The notes under the pieces are model-generated. The model made no database searches, was not told the DNA's origin, and saw only the letters and a program-made list of their open reading frames with translations. From the NCBI GenBank assembly GCA_951812805.1, contig CATOSZ010000001.1, positions 1,426,001 through 1,490,000 on the forward strand: 64,000 bases of DNA, read 5' to 3'. Below are positions 16,719 to 28,225 of the stretch, piece by piece; position 1 is the stretch's first letter; every line of letters starts with the position of its first letter. This DNA is from an uncultured Alphaproteobacteria bacterium. Lineage in GTDB: Bacteria > Pseudomonadota > Alphaproteobacteria > GCA-2731375. The position numbers and the translations under genes are program-made.

Positions 16719-17621
16719 TCATCGCGAACGCAGTTTGGGGTCCAGCACGTCGCGCACTGCGTCGCCGAAGAGGTTGAAGGCGAAGACCGCGAAGGTGATC
16801 GCGAGGCCCGGGAACACGGCCGCCCAGGGGGCGCTCTCGGCATATTCCTCGGCGCCGCCCTGCAGCATCAGGCCCCAGGCCGGGATCGGCTCTTGCACGC
16901 CGAGGCCGAGATAGGAGAGCGAAGCCTCGGCCAGAATGGCCTGGCCGACGAAGGAGGTGAACATGATCAGGAACGGCGCCATGACGTTCGGTGACATGTG
17001 GCGCAGGATGATTCGACCATGGCTGTAGCCGAGCGCGCGCGCCGCGTCGACATAGGGAATTTCGCGGATCGACAAGGCGCTGGACCGCACCACCCGGGCG
17101 CACTGCGGTATCATCGGCAGCATGATGGCGATGATCACGTTCTGCAGGCCGGTGCCAAGAACGGAGACCACGGCGAGGGCCATGATGATCGACGGGAAGG
17201 CGAGGAAAATATCCATCACCCGCTGGAAGATCAGGTCGATCTTGCCGCCGAAGTAGGCGCTGCCGACGCCGAGCATCAGGCCGATGACCGAGCCGAAGAA
17301 GGCGGCGAAGAAGCCGACCAGCATCGCCGTACGGGCGCCGTAGATGATACGGGTCCAGATGTCGCGGCCGAAGTTATCGGTGCCGAGGAGGAACTCCCAG
17401 CTCGGCGCCTCCAGCATGTGCTCGAACATCTGCTCTTCGGGATTGATACTGGTCAGCACCTCGGCGCCGAAAGCCATCACCGTCATGATCGCAATGAACA
17501 GCAGGCCCGCCGCGCCAAGCGGCTGGCGCCGGACCAAATTCCAGCACCGGACGATGAGAGAATCCCGCTCCGGCAGGGCTTCGATGTCGGGGGAGCCTAA
17601 GTTTTCGGTTGTCACGGTCAT
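16719..17621 (-). CDS. Peptide/nickel-type ABC transporter permease (DppC-like)
   Basis: 300 residues, inner-membrane permease with an N-terminal cytoplasmic extension, an OppC N-terminal segment and five to six transmembrane helices. The cytoplasmic EAA loop, which contacts the ATPases, is visible as EIPYVDAARALGYSHGRIIL near residue 195. The LLGTDNFGRDIWTRIIYGAR segment is a DppC/OppC hallmark. It lies 12 bases after the DppB-like gene. Together with the proteins at 17634-22436 it forms a complete importer for a di/oligopeptide or similar cationic solute. Confidence 0.92.
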   Translation of the reverse strand: MTVTTENLGSPDIEALPERDSLIVRCWNLVRRQPLGAAGLLFIAIMTVMAFGAEVLTSINPEEQMFEHMLEAPSWEFLLGTDNFGRDIWTRIIYGARTAMLVGFFAAFFGSVIGLMLGVGSAYFGGKIDLIFQRVMDIFLAFPSIIMALAVVSVLGTGLQNVIIAIMLPMIPQCARVVRSSALSIREIPYVDAARALGYSHGRIILRHMSPNVMAPFLIMFTSFVGQAILAEASLSYLGLGVQEPIPAWGLMLQGGAEEYAESAPWAAVFPGLAITFAVFAFNLFGDAVRDVLDPKLRSR

Positions 17622-17633
17622 GATCGTGCTCTC

Positions 17634-18587
17634 CTAGGCGTAACGAATGCGGGGATCGAGCCAGGCATAGAGAACGTCGACGACGAGGTTTGCCAAGACG
17701 AAGATCAACGCGACCAGCATGACCAACTGCTGGGTCATGTTGAAGTCGAGGTTCAACACCGAATCGACGAACAGCTTGCCGAGGCCGTTCAAATTGAACA
17801 CCTGCTCCGTCACCACCAGGCCGCCGATCAGGAAGGCGAACTCGATGCCGACGATGGTCACGACCGGCAACAGGGCGTTCTTCAGGGCGTGCTGGTTGAC
17901 GATGACCTTCTCCAACAGCCCCTTGGCCCGGGCGGTCCGAACATAGTCCTCGCGCAGCACCTCCAGCAGGGAGGAGCGGGTCATCCGGGTTATGACCGCC
18001 GAATAGCGATAGCCGGTGGCGAGCGCAGGCCAGATCAGCTGCGTCATGTTGCCGATGGGGTCCTCGAATGGCGAGACATAATCCAAGGGTGGCATCCAGC
18101 CGGTATAGATCAACATCCCCAGGATCATCAGCATGCCGAGCCAGAAGGACGGCATGGCGATGCCGGCGATCGAAAAGGTCCGGACGGCGTAATCTATCCA
18201 GGTGTCCTGTTTGACCGCCGATATGGTACCGAGCGGCACCGCGATAATGACCGAAATGATGGTCGCCATAATGGCGATCTGCAGTGAAAGTTGGAAACGA
18301 AGTCCGATTTCCTCCGACACGGCGCGCCCGGTCCACATGGACTTGCCGAGATCGAAGGTGAAATAGCCCGAAATGAAGCGGCCGAACTGAACATAGGTCG
18401 GATCGTTCAGCCCGAGATCGTCTTGACAGATCTTGATCGCCTCGGGATCGGCGAAAAGGCCGGTACCCGCCAGGCGAATTTCACAGACGTCGCCCGGGAC
18501 GAGGCGCAAGACGAAGAAGACAAGGACCGCAGCCCCCAGCAATGTGGGAATCATCAGGAGAATGCGGTTGATGATGTATTTGTACAT
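17634..18587 (-). CDS. Peptide/nickel-type ABC transporter permease (DppB-like)
   Basis: 317 residues with the DppB/OppB layout: N-terminal helix (MYKYIINRILLMIPTLLGAA), periplasmic loop, then a block of helices with the EAA loop (REDYVRTARAKGLLEKVIV region) at ~215. The C-terminal LDPRIRYA is the classical end of this family. It pairs with the DppC-like protein encoded immediately downstream. A second member of the same family begins at the right edge of the window (63693 onward). Confidence 0.92.
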   Translation of the reverse strand: MYKYIINRILLMIPTLLGAAVLVFFVLRLVPGDVCEIRLAGTGLFADPEAIKICQDDLGLNDPTYVQFGRFISGYFTFDLGKSMWTGRAVSEEIGLRFQLSLQIAIMATIISVIIAVPLGTISAVKQDTWIDYAVRTFSIAGIAMPSFWLGMLMILGMLIYTGWMPPLDYVSPFEDPIGNMTQLIWPALATGYRYSAVITRMTRSSLLEVLREDYVRTARAKGLLEKVIVNQHALKNALLPVVTIVGIEFAFLIGGLVVTEQVFNLNGLGKLFVDSVLNLDFNMTQQLVMLVALIFVLANLVVDVLYAWLDPRIRYA

Positions 18588-18627
18588 CGACTGAGATCCC
18601 TTTGACCGTCATCTTCATCCGACCGTC

Positions 18628-18658
18628 CGCCCCCACCGGCGCGTTGCCGGCGGGGGCG
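18628..18658 (-). other. Stem-loop between the binding-protein and permease genes
   Basis: A hairpin of 7 bp, one A/C mismatch and 5 bp around the loop at 18641-18645. There is no U-tract after it on the minus strand. Such structures after a solute-binding-protein gene commonly protect the upstream mRNA and lower downstream permease expression; that role here is inferred from position. Confidence 0.5.
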
Positions 18659-18685
18659 TCCGTTACGTCGTGGCGTCGAAACCGC

Positions 18686-20296
18686 CTACTTGTCCAACCA
18701 GACGTTGTCGAGATGCTGGTTCAAGTAGTGGCTCGGTGCGATCTTCCAGCCCTTCACGTAGGAACGGTGAGGGTTGATCTTGTACCACCACAGAACCATC
18801 GCTCCATACACTTTTTCGTGCATGGCCCGGTTCTCGAACTTGCGCATCAGCACACGCTGCTTGGCCGGATCCGGTTCCTTGTTCATCGCCTTGAAGGTTT
18901 CTTCCAGCTCTTCGTCCTTGCAGTAGGTGTAGTTGTTCGAGGCACTGCAAAGCCAACCGGAAACGTCGGCGAGCGGGTTGATGACCGACTGGCAATTGGC
19001 GAAGACGCCGACATCGTAGTCTTTCGACTTGCGATAGACGTCGTACCACTGGCCGGTCGAGACCGCCTTCTGGGTCACCTTGACACCGATCCGGCGCCAC
19101 TGGTCGATCAGCCAGGTGCCGACGAGCTTGTAGGGCTGGTCGACGGCACGATTGTGCAGATCGAAGGTGAGGTTCTCGACGCCGGCTTCCTTGAGCAGAC
19201 GCTTGGCCTCGGCCCGCGAAGCCTCAATGTCCTTGCCGAAGCCGGAAATCTTGGTCAGCTCCTCTTCCGTCGCCGCCAACGGGCTGCCCGGGTAGACGAT
19301 GCCGCCAACCGATTTCACGATGGCAATCTTGGACAGGTACTTGGCGCCGGTCCAGCGATCGATCGCCATCGTCAACGCCCGACGCACGCGGACGTCGTCG
19401 AACGGCTTGCGCTCGTTGTTGAAGACGAAGGTACTGGCGCAGTTCCAATCGCCCTGCTGCACCGTGAGGTCGTCGCCCAGCGCCTTCTTCAGGTCGTCGC
19501 GCGCCTTCGGCGGGAAGCCGCGGAACTCGATCGCCGCGCGGTCGCCGCGAATGGCCTGAATGCGGACCGCCATCTTCGGCGCGGAAATCGCCTTGTAGCC
19601 GTCGAGATAGGGCTTGCCCTCGTGGTGATAGTCGGGATTGCGGGTGCCCTCGACGAACGCGCCCGGCTGATGCTGCTTGAAGGTGTACGCACCGGTGCCG
19701 TTAACGTTGGTCTTGTGCCAACTGTAGCCCTTCTCGTCCAGGTCCTTCTTCGAATAGACGAAGTTGAAGGGCGAGGCGAGCGCGGGAATAAAGGCACCCG
19801 ACGGGAACTTCAGCTTGAACACGACGGTGTCGGCATCGGGCGCCGTAACCGAGTCGATCATCGAATAGAACGCCTTGCGCGTGCTGGGCACGCCCTGGGG
19901 CGGGAAGACGATCTTGTCGTAGGTCGCCTTGACGTCGGCGGAGGTCAGCGGGGTGCCGTCATGGAACTTGACGCCCTGCTTGATCTTAAAGGTGAACTTG
20001 GTGCCGCCGTCCGTTCCCTTGGGCACGTCGCCGACACAGAGGTCACAGACGAAGTCCGTGGCCGAGGACGGGTTCTCGGGATTGATACGGATCAGCAGGC
20101 TGTAGAACGGCCGGATCGGATGGATCATGCCGAAGGTGCTCTCCTGATGGCCGTCGTAAGAGGGAATCTTACTGGCCACCACGAACTCGAGCACGCCACC
20201 CTTCTTCGGTGTCGCGGCCAAGGCGCCAACGGCGAAGCCGGCCCCCACCGCGAGACCGACGCCGAGCGTCGCGGCTCTCGCCATTATACGCTTCAT
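18686..20296 (-). CDS. ABC transporter substrate-binding protein, family 5 (peptide/nickel)
   Basis: 536 residues. Start at 20296 (MKRIMARAATLGVG) is preceded by AAGGAG. A Sec signal peptide covers about residues 1-27, with cleavage near GALA-A. The mature protein shows the SBP5 signatures IKQGVKFHDGTPLTSADVK and FNNERKPFDDVRVRRALTMAIDR. Two cysteine pairs (CDLCVG near 93 and others in the C-terminal part) are visible. It delivers the substrate to the DppB/DppC-like permeases encoded downstream. Ligand class (peptide, opine, sugar or other) cannot be told from the sequence. Confidence 0.92.
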   Translation of the reverse strand: MKRIMARAATLGVGLAVGAGFAVGALAATPKKGGVLEFVVASKIPSYDGHQESTFGMIHPIRPFYSLLIRINPENPSSATDFVCDLCVGDVPKGTDGGTKFTFKIKQGVKFHDGTPLTSADVKATYDKIVFPPQGVPSTRKAFYSMIDSVTAPDADTVVFKLKFPSGAFIPALASPFNFVYSKKDLDEKGYSWHKTNVNGTGAYTFKQHQPGAFVEGTRNPDYHHEGKPYLDGYKAISAPKMAVRIQAIRGDRAAIEFRGFPPKARDDLKKALGDDLTVQQGDWNCASTFVFNNERKPFDDVRVRRALTMAIDRWTGAKYLSKIAIVKSVGGIVYPGSPLAATEEELTKISGFGKDIEASRAEAKRLLKEAGVENLTFDLHNRAVDQPYKLVGTWLIDQWRRIGVKVTQKAVSTGQWYDVYRKSKDYDVGVFANCQSVINPLADVSGWLCSASNNYTYCKDEELEETFKAMNKEPDPAKQRVLMRKFENRAMHEKVYGAMVLWWYKINPHRSYVKGWKIAPSHYLNQHLDNVWLDK

Positions 20297-20421
20297 GTGG
20301 TTTCTCCTTCTCCCTGTTCCGGGCACTTGACGTCCCGGACCACACCCCCGAACCGACCCCTGTCGGCCCTTGGATTCTTATCGGTGCAGGTCGACCCCGG
20401 CGCGACCACAGTCGCCCCGTC

Positions 20422-21441
20422 TCAGGCCTCGCTGCACGCAACCCAGTGCCCCGGCTCCAGCTCGCGAAGCTCGGGCACGCTCATACTGCATCCATCGACC
20501 GCCTTGGGGCAACGGGGATGAAACACGCAACCGCTCGGCGGATTGATCGGGCTCGGCACTTCGCCCTTGACCGTCTGGTGCGCCCGCGCCGACTCGATCT
20601 CCGGATCCGGCACCGGCACCGCGGCCAGCAGCGCCTGGGTGTAGGGGTGCAGCGGATTGTCGAAGACCTGGTCCGCCGGCGCCAGCTCGACGATCTTGCC
20701 GAGATACATGACGGCAACCCGGTGGCAGAGGTGGCGCACCACGCTCAGGTCATGGGCGATGAAGAGATAGGTCAGGTTGAACTGCTCGCGCAGGTCTTCC
20801 AGCAGGTTGATCACCTGGGCCTGGATCGAGACGTCCAGGGCCGAGACCGCCTCGTCGCAGATGATGAATTCCGGCTGCAGGGCCAACGCCCGGGCGATGC
20901 CGACGCGTTGGCGCTGGCCGCCCGACATTTCGTGCGGGTAGCGATCGGCCATCGCCGGATTCAGGCCGCAGACGTGCAACAGCTCCGCCACCCGTTCCCG
21001 CCGCTTGTCGGCATCGGGCAACAGGCCGTGCACCTTCATCGGCTCGCCGATGATGTCGCCGACCTTCATGCGGGGATTGAGCGAGGAATAGGGATCCTGG
21101 AAGATCACCTGGATCCGCTCGCGCATCTTGTTGAGCTCGGCCCGGCTGAGGTTGGCCATGTCGACGCCGCCGAACAGGATCTCGCCGGACGACGGCGGAT
21201 CCAGGCGCAGGATGCATCGCCCGGTGGTCGACTTGCCGCATCCCGACTCGCCCACCAGACCCAGCGTTTCGCCCCGGTGAACCTCGAAACTGACGCCGTC
21301 GACCGCCTTCACCTCGGCCACCGTGCGCTTGATCATCATGCCCTCGGTGACGGGAAAGTACTTCCTCAGGTTCCTGACCGTCAGCAGGACCTCGTCGCTC
21401 AACCCGCTCTCGGCGCTGCCGGCATCGGCATCGACACTCAT
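20422..21441 (-). CDS. Oligopeptide-type ABC transporter ATP-binding protein (DppF/OppF-like)
   Basis: 339 residues. The Walker A motif is GESGCGKS at 64-71; the signature is [10 protein letters not shown], Walker B is [12 protein letters not shown], and the C-terminal oligopeptide-transporter extension ([17 protein letters not shown]) is present. The ATG at 21441 overlaps the stop of the preceding ATPase gene, so the two ATPases are translationally coupled and likely heterodimerise. The gene lies 125 bases before the binding-protein start. Confidence 0.93.
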   Translation of the reverse strand: MSVDADAGSAESGLSDEVLLTVRNLRKYFPVTEGMMIKRTVAEVKAVDGVSFEVHRGETLGLVGESGCGKSTTGRCILRLDPPSSGEILFGGVDMANLSRAELNKMRERIQVIFQDPYSSLNPRMKVGDIIGEPMKVHGLLPDADKRRERVAELLHVCGLNPAMADRYPHEMSGGQRQRVGIARALALQPEFIICDEAVSALDVSIQAQVINLLEDLREQFNLTYLFIAHDLSVVRHLCHRVAVMYLGKIVELAPADQVFDNPLHPYTQALLAAVPVPDPEIESARAHQTVKGEVPSPINPPSGCVFHPRCPKAVDGCSMSVPELRELEPGHWVACSEA

Positions 21442-22436
21442 GTCGTGTTCCTCAAACTGTCCGCCACGGCCTCCTTGTTGAAGCAGGCGGTGATATGACC
21501 CTCGTCGACCGCCTCGAGCCCGGGGATCGCGCCGGCGCATTGCTCCGTCGCGAAGGTACAACGCGGCCGGAAGGCGCAGCCACCGTCGAGCCGGGTGAGA
21601 TCGGGCGGCTGTCCCTCGATCGGGATCAACCGGGTGCCGCGCGGCTGGTCGAGCCGGGGCACGGACCGCAACAGGCCCAGCGTGTAGGGATGGTGCGGGC
21701 GATGGTAGATGTCCATCGCCGAGCCGCTCTCGATCACCTTGCCCGCATACATGACGTTGACGCGGTCGGCATAGCGGGCGACGACACCGAGGTTGTGGGT
21801 GATGACGATCAGCGCCACGCCCATCTGCTTGGTGAGTTCGCGCATCAGCTCCAGGATTTGTGCCTGGATGGTGACGTCGAGGGCCGTGGTCGGCTCGTCG
21901 GCGATGATCAGCTTCGGCTCGCAGGCGAGCGCCATGGCGATCATCACCCGCTGGCGCATGCCGCCGCTCAAGTGATGGGGATACTGCGCCAGGCGCCGAT
22001 CCGAGTCACCGATGCCGACGAGGCGCAGCAGCTCGCGCGCCCGGTCCATCGACTCGTCCTGTGTCGAGCCCAGATGATGCATCAGCGTTTCCGTCAGCTG
22101 GCGACCGATCGTCAGCACCGGATTGAGGCTGGTCATCGGCTCCTGGAACACCATGCCGATGTCGCGGCCCCGGATGCTGCGGATCTCCTGATCCGTCATA
22201 TCCAGCAGGTTCTTACCCATGAAGCGGATTTCGCCACCGACGATCTCGCCCGGCGGGTTTGGGATCAACCGCAGAATGGACAGCGCGCTCACGGACTTGC
22301 CGCAACCGCTCTCCCCGACCACGGCGACCGTCTCGCCTTCGTCGACGTTGTAGGAAATACCGTCGACCGCCTGCACCGTTCCCTGTTGCGTAAAGAACTG
22401 GGTCCGCAGGTTTTCAATTTCCAACAGGTGCGCCAC
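21438..22436 (-). CDS. Oligopeptide-type ABC transporter ATP-binding protein (DppD/OppD-like)
   Basis: 332 residues from a GTG at 22436 ([13 protein letters not shown]), chosen because GGGGAGG lies five bases upstream; a longer frame to 22490 lacks a ribosome site. Walker A is GESGCGKS at 41-48, signature LSGGMRQRV, Walker [13 protein letters not shown], then the oligopeptide C-terminal domain with CAFRPRC. It is the first gene of the importer transcription unit, in the order ATPase D, ATPase F, binding protein, permease B, permease C. The unit starts in the 91 bases next to the DUF1194 gene's 3' end. Confidence 0.93.
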   Translation of the reverse strand: MAHLLEIENLRTQFFTQQGTVQAVDGISYNVDEGETVAVVGESGCGKSVSALSILRLIPNPPGEIVGGEIRFMGKNLLDMTDQEIRSIRGRDIGMVFQEPMTSLNPVLTIGRQLTETLMHHLGSTQDESMDRARELLRLVGIGDSDRRLAQYPHHLSGGMRQRVMIAMALACEPKLIIADEPTTALDVTIQAQILELMRELTKQMGVALIVITHNLGVVARYADRVNVMYAGKVIESGSAMDIYHRPHHPYTLGLLRSVPRLDQPRGTRLIPIEGQPPDLTRLDGGCAFRPRCTFATEQCAGAIPGLEAVDEGHITACFNKEAVADSLRNTT

Positions 22437-22527
22437 GTGCCTCCCCGACCGGGCCTTACGCCCGGTACCCCATTTATTACCGCCCCCCAAATGGACCGGG
22501 GGAACCTAGTGTTGGCCCCCGGGGTTG

Positions 22528-23277
22528 TCAATCGGTCTGAAAGGCACCATTTGCCGCCGTCGATCGAACCAGGCCGATGCGCCGGATCTCCCGGGCCAGC
22601 TTGCGTTTCATGGCCTCCGCGAAGTCCTCGAAGCCGGACGCGCTTTCGACGAAAGCGGCGGGCCCGCCGACCACATATTCGCCATAGTAGACATCCAGGT
22701 CCGGAACTTCGTTACGGATGGCGAGACCGTTCACCGTCAACCCGGCCGCGAGCGCCGCATCCCGCGCCCAGGCCGGATCGATGCCTCGGTTGGCTCGACC
22801 ATCGCCCGACACGTCGATGACGGACCGCCGGCCGACGAAGCGATTGCCGTCGATCAGCGCCGCGCCATGCCGGATGGCGTCCCCGATCGCCGTGCCGCCG
22901 CGCGAACGCAGCCGGGGCGCCTGGTCGACGGCGTCGGCGAAAGCCTCCGCCCCGGCCCGGTCGACGAGCCGGCGCCAGTCGACCACCAGACGGCGCTCCC
23001 CTTCGCCCGCCCACATCAGCAGCGCCATGGCGACGCCGTCGGGCGCCAGGCTTTGAATAGCGGCGATGACGGTGGGCGCGCGCAAGGCCTGCGCGAGTCC
23101 GCGCATCTGCAATATGTACTCCTGACGGTTTATCGAGGGCGAGACGTCGACCGCCAGCAAAAGTTCGAGGTCCACGGGCTCCGCCCGGGCCGCCGGCCCC
23201 GGAAACCACAGCGCGAATCCGGCAAGGACGACAGCGGCGATCTGCCGGCGTATCATGTCGTCGAGGCGGTTTTTCAT
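22528..23277 (-). CDS. DUF1194 (VWA-like) secreted protein
   Basis: 249 residues. Start at 23277 (MKNRLDDMIRRQ); an alternative is the Met seven residues later. A signal peptide runs to about residue 32 (PAARA-EP). The remainder is a von Willebrand A-like domain of the DUF1194 family: the metal-site motif D44-V-S46-P-S48 is in LLAVDVSPSIN, with RSRGGTAIGDAIRHG and VIDVSGDGRANRG further on. Function unknown; such proteins are periplasmic in many alphaproteobacteria. It is divergent from the secreted protein at 23413. Confidence 0.85.
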   Translation of the reverse strand: MKNRLDDMIRRQIAAVVLAGFALWFPGPAARAEPVDLELLLAVDVSPSINRQEYILQMRGLAQALRAPTVIAAIQSLAPDGVAMALLMWAGEGERRLVVDWRRLVDRAGAEAFADAVDQAPRLRSRGGTAIGDAIRHGAALIDGNRFVGRRSVIDVSGDGRANRGIDPAWARDAALAAGLTVNGLAIRNEVPDLDVYYGEYVVGGPAAFVESASGFEDFAEAMKRKLAREIRRIGLVRSTAANGAFQTD

Positions 23278-23412
23278 GTTGACGCCTCTCGCGGCTCGGC
23301 GGCAGACTCGTTCCATAGCGCGCCACCGGGCATGACCCACCCCACCGGCCCAACCTCTGCGGCAAGTGGGGCGCAATTATGGCCCGCCCCGCACGCGACG
23401 AAAGGTCGAGCG

Positions 23413-24171
23413 ATGCGATTACTGCTGTCGGCACTCTGCATTGCCCTCGCGGTCCCCGTCTGCGCCGCCGCGGCCGCACCGCAGATCCTCGCCCTCGTGG
23501 CGACGCCGGTACCGGTACCCTTGCGTTGCGACGATACCGGCTGCCGGGCCGAACTGACCAGCTTCTGCCTGCAGGAAGATCGCGTCTCGCCCCGTCCGGG
23601 TACCCGCTATCACTTGGCGGGGGGAAGCACGGCGAGGCTCCATCTTCGCTTCGCCGATGGCCGACGGCAGCGCCGGGCACTCGACGACACGGCGGTTTTC
23701 CGGGCGCGGCGTTCTTTCTCCGCCGTCGACATTCACCTGCCGGCGCTACCGGCGGGCGTGGTGGCGATCACCCTCGACGTCGGCGACAAGGCGACCCTGG
23801 TCCCGGCGGGCGAGGACGACGCGGCCGCCCTCGCGCAGGCCCGCGGGCCGTTCCGCGCCATAGGTTCCGAAATCGTGGAAACACCCGCGAGCCTCGCCGC
23901 GCTCGGTGCCATGGGCGCGTTGATCAACGCCCTCGCCACGCCGGGCGGTCCGACGATCGCCGCGCGGATCTGGGCCGGCGCGGTGGCCGAGCCGTTCGCC
24001 GCCGCCGACAGGCAAGGGCTGGCGCGGGCGCGCGCCGCCTTCGACGATTGCACCTCGACCATGGCACGGGCCAACGGCGAAGCCGCACGGGTCTGCCTGC
24101 GGCTGCGCCACGACGCTATGGTCGACGCCTTGACACACGACTATTGGGCCGCCGTTCGCACCGGCAGCTGA
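23413..24171 (+). CDS. Secreted protein of unknown function
   Basis: 252 residues with a clear signal peptide (MRLLLSALCIALAVPVCAAA). I do not recognise the family. The mature part opens with three cysteines in a short stretch (RCDDTGCRAELTSFCLQEDR), then an all-beta-looking region to ~135, and an Ala-rich helical C-terminal half with two more cysteines (DDCTST, VCLRLRH), suggesting disulfides in the periplasm. It precedes the DUF1445 gene by 37 bases on the same strand. Confidence 0.65.
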   Translation: MRLLLSALCIALAVPVCAAAAAPQILALVATPVPVPLRCDDTGCRAELTSFCLQEDRVSPRPGTRYHLAGGSTARLHLRFADGRRQRRALDDTAVFRARRSFSAVDIHLPALPAGVVAITLDVGDKATLVPAGEDDAAALAQARGPFRAIGSEIVETPASLAALGAMGALINALATPGGPTIAARIWAGAVAEPFAAADRQGLARARAAFDDCTSTMARANGEAARVCLRLRHDAMVDALTHDYWAAVRTGS

Positions 24172-24208
24172 CCGCGATAGAAAAGCGACACAGAAGAGGA
24201 GCCTTGCC

Positions 24209-25024
24209 ATGGCCATCGCCGCCGTCGACAGCAACCAGATCCCCTACTACGAGATCCCGCGCGAGTTGCGCCAGGCCATCCGATCGGGCGAGTTCACGCA
24301 TTATACGGTCGGTCAGGTGCCGGGCTGGGTGCACACCAACATCTGCATCCTGCCCAAGGAGTACGCCTACGAGTTCCAGACCTTCTGCCGCCGCAACCCG
24401 CGGCCCTGTCCGCTGCTGGCGATGTCGGAGCCGGGCGATCCCATGCTGCCGGAGCTGGGCGAGGACATCGACATCCGCACCGACGTGCCGCAGTACCGGG
24501 TCTTCCGCGACGGCGAGTTCTCGGAGGACGTCACCGACATCAGCCATCTTTGGCAAGACGATATGGTGGCCTTCGCCATGGGCTGCTCGCTCTCCTTCGA
24601 GGAGGCGCTGATGGAGGCGGGACTGCCGTTGCGCCACTTCGACACCCGCGAGGACGTGCCGATCTATCTCACCAACATCGACTGCGAGCCGGCCGGCCGG
24701 TTCACCGGCAAGTTGGTCGTCTCCATGCGGCCCTTCAAGCCGGCCGACGCGATCCGCGCGATCCAGGTGACGACGCGCTTTCCCGGCGTGCACGGCGCAC
24801 CGGTGCACATCGGCCGCCCGGACCTGATCGGCATCGAGGACATCAACCAGTCCTGGCAATGCGGCGAGGCCGACGTGCGCGAGGACGAGATCCCGGTGTT
24901 CTGGGCCTGCGGCGTCACCCCGCAAGCGGTGGTCGAGCATGCCCGCCCCCCGATCTGCATCACCCACAGGCCCGCCCACATGCTGGTCACCGACAAGCGC
25001 AACGCGGAGCTCGCCGCGCTATGA
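24209..25024 (+). CDS. DUF1445 family putative hydro-lyase (YcsI/D-glutamate cyclase group)
   Basis: 271 residues, DUF1445. Recognisable blocks are HYTVGQVPGWVHTNICILP (about 31-49), FAMGCSLSFEEALMEAGLP (about 121-139), PIYLTNIDCEPAGRF (about 151-165) and VFWACGVTPQAVV near the C-terminus, followed by ITHRPAHMLVTD. The family includes D-glutamate cyclase and uncharacterised hydro-lyases often found next to amide or allophanate genes. A ribosome site (AGAGGAG) precedes the start. Its stop overlaps the TauD-like gene (ATGA at 25021-25024), implying a shared pathway. Confidence 0.85.
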   Translation: MAIAAVDSNQIPYYEIPRELRQAIRSGEFTHYTVGQVPGWVHTNICILPKEYAYEFQTFCRRNPRPCPLLAMSEPGDPMLPELGEDIDIRTDVPQYRVFRDGEFSEDVTDISHLWQDDMVAFAMGCSLSFEEALMEAGLPLRHFDTREDVPIYLTNIDCEPAGRFTGKLVVSMRPFKPADAIRAIQVTTRFPGVHGAPVHIGRPDLIGIEDINQSWQCGEADVREDEIPVFWACGVTPQAVVEHARPPICITHRPAHMLVTDKRNAELAAL

Positions 25025-25902
25025 GCCTGGCGGTGGAAACGACCGCGGCGCTGGATGTTCGCCCGCTCGCCGGCACGCTGGGCGCCGAAGTGCTGGGCAT
25101 CGATCTGTCGAGCCCGCCCGATGCCACGCAAGCCGAGGCGATTCGCGCCGCGATGCGCGATCACAAAGTCATCGTGTTCCGCGATCAGACCATCGACCGG
25201 GCGGCGCAGAAGGATCTAACGCGCGTCTTCGGGCCGCTGCTGCGCGTTCCCTTCGTCGAGCCGATGGCCGACGATGCGGACGTCATCGCCGTCTTGAAAG
25301 AAGCGGACGAGGCGAACGTCTCGAATTTCGGCGGCGCCTGGCATTCGGATTTCAGCTGCCTGGAGGCGCCGCCCGCCATTTCGGTACTGCATGCGCTGGA
25401 GTTGCCGCCGCTCGGCGGCGATACGCTCTGGTGCGACATGGCCGCCGCACACGAGGCACTCTCGCCCGGCTACCGCGCCATGCTGGCGGGGCTCAGCGGC
25501 AATCACACGGGTCGGCCCTACGGCACCAAGGCGGCGCTGAAGGTGCCCAACCCCAGTCGTTCCATCAAGATGAAGCGCAACGATCCCGCCGCCGACCTCG
25601 ACAGTGTGCACCCGGTCGTCCGCCTCGACCCGGAAACCGGGGAGAAATCGCTCTACGTCAATCCGGTGTACACCAGCCACCTCTCGGGCCTCAGCCGGGA
25701 GGAAAGCCGTCCCATCCTGCGCTTCCTGCAGGAGCATGCGACCCGGCCGGAATTCACCTACCGTCACCGCTGGCGCCCCGGCGACGTGGTCTGCTGGGAC
25801 AACCGGCGCACCATGCATCTCGCGCTCAACGACTATGACGGTTACCGCCGGCTGCTGCACCGCACCACCGCGGCGGGCGAGGTGCCTATCGCGGCGGCGT
25901 GA
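25021..25902 (+). CDS. TauD/TfdA family Fe(II)/2-oxoglutarate dioxygenase
   Basis: 293 residues. The iron facial triad is H108 and D110 (GAWHSDFS) plus a distal His in RRTMHLAL near residue 263; the 2-oxoglutarate-binding Arg is in YRRLLHRTT shortly after. N-terminal VRPLAGTLGAEVLGIDLS is typical of the family. Substrates range from taurine to aryloxyalkanoates and quaternary amines; it cannot be specified, although the coupling to a DUF1445 hydro-lyase points to a nitrogen-containing compound. The 189 bases from here to the ATP synthase operon hold no gene and probably contain that operon's promoter, with AT-rich sequence at 26000-26040. Confidence 0.88.
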   Translation: MSLAVETTAALDVRPLAGTLGAEVLGIDLSSPPDATQAEAIRAAMRDHKVIVFRDQTIDRAAQKDLTRVFGPLLRVPFVEPMADDADVIAVLKEADEANVSNFGGAWHSDFSCLEAPPAISVLHALELPPLGGDTLWCDMAAAHEALSPGYRAMLAGLSGNHTGRPYGTKAALKVPNPSRSIKMKRNDPAADLDSVHPVVRLDPETGEKSLYVNPVYTSHLSGLSREESRPILRFLQEHATRPEFTYRHRWRPGDVVCWDNRRTMHLALNDYDGYRRLLHRTTAAGEVPIAAA

Positions 25903-26091
25903 TGCGACGATTCCGCCCGCCTGGACGTCTTGCACGCCCCGCGAGGCCATGCTAGATAGCCCGCGCGCTGCCGGAGGGGCGGCGGGCTGTCCATCTCGAC
26001 TTTGTTTTCGACTGAAAAAACAACGGTTTAGATAAATCCGGCGGAATGACCCGGCGGACGGCCGAGAACGACTAAGTGGGGGCTTCGCCAC

Positions 26092-26651
26092 GTGGCAGCC
26101 GAGACGACCCTGGTATCCGACATCGCCGCGCGCTATGCGACGGCCTTGTTCGAGTTGGCGCGCGAACAGGATGCGCTCGACGCGGTCGAGCGGGACCTGG
26201 CGACCATCCGTGCCGCTCTCGCGGAAAGCGACGACCTGCGCAACGTCGTGCGCAACCCGATATTCGGCCGGGCGACACAAAGTGCGGCGATGGCCGCGGT
26301 GCTCGAGAAGATGGGCGTCGGCGCGCTGGTCGCCAATTTCATCGGCGTCGTCACGACCAACCGGCGGCTCTTCGCCCTCGACGGCATGGCGCTCGGCTTT
26401 CAACGCCAGCTGGCCCTTCATCGCGGCGAGGTCGCGGCCGAAGTGACCAGCGCACATGCCTTGAGCCCGGCCCAGCGCGACGGCATCGCCACCGAACTGA
26501 AGGCCGCCATGCGCACCGACGTCTCCCTGGAGGAGCGCGTCGATCCCGACATCCTGGGCGGTCTCGTCGTGCGCATCGGTTCGCGCATGATCGACACCTC
26601 CCTCGCGACCAAACTACGCAATCTCAGATTCGCTATGAAAGGGGCTGAGTG

Positions 26652-26652
<1 letters not shown>
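26092..26652 (+). CDS. atpH: F1 ATP synthase delta subunit
   Basis: 186 residues from a GTG start. Peripheral-stalk subunit that links the F1 head to F0. Family signatures are [12 protein letters not shown] near residue 16 and the C-terminal [20 protein letters not shown]. First gene of atpHAGDC; F0 genes are absent here, as usual for alphaproteobacteria, where they lie elsewhere. The stop overlaps the atpA start. Confidence 0.94.
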
Positions 26653-28181
<1,529 letters not shown>

Positions 28182-28225
28182 GCCGGCGGAACCGGATCCT
28201 CGAGGGTTAGGGACGAGACGACGCC

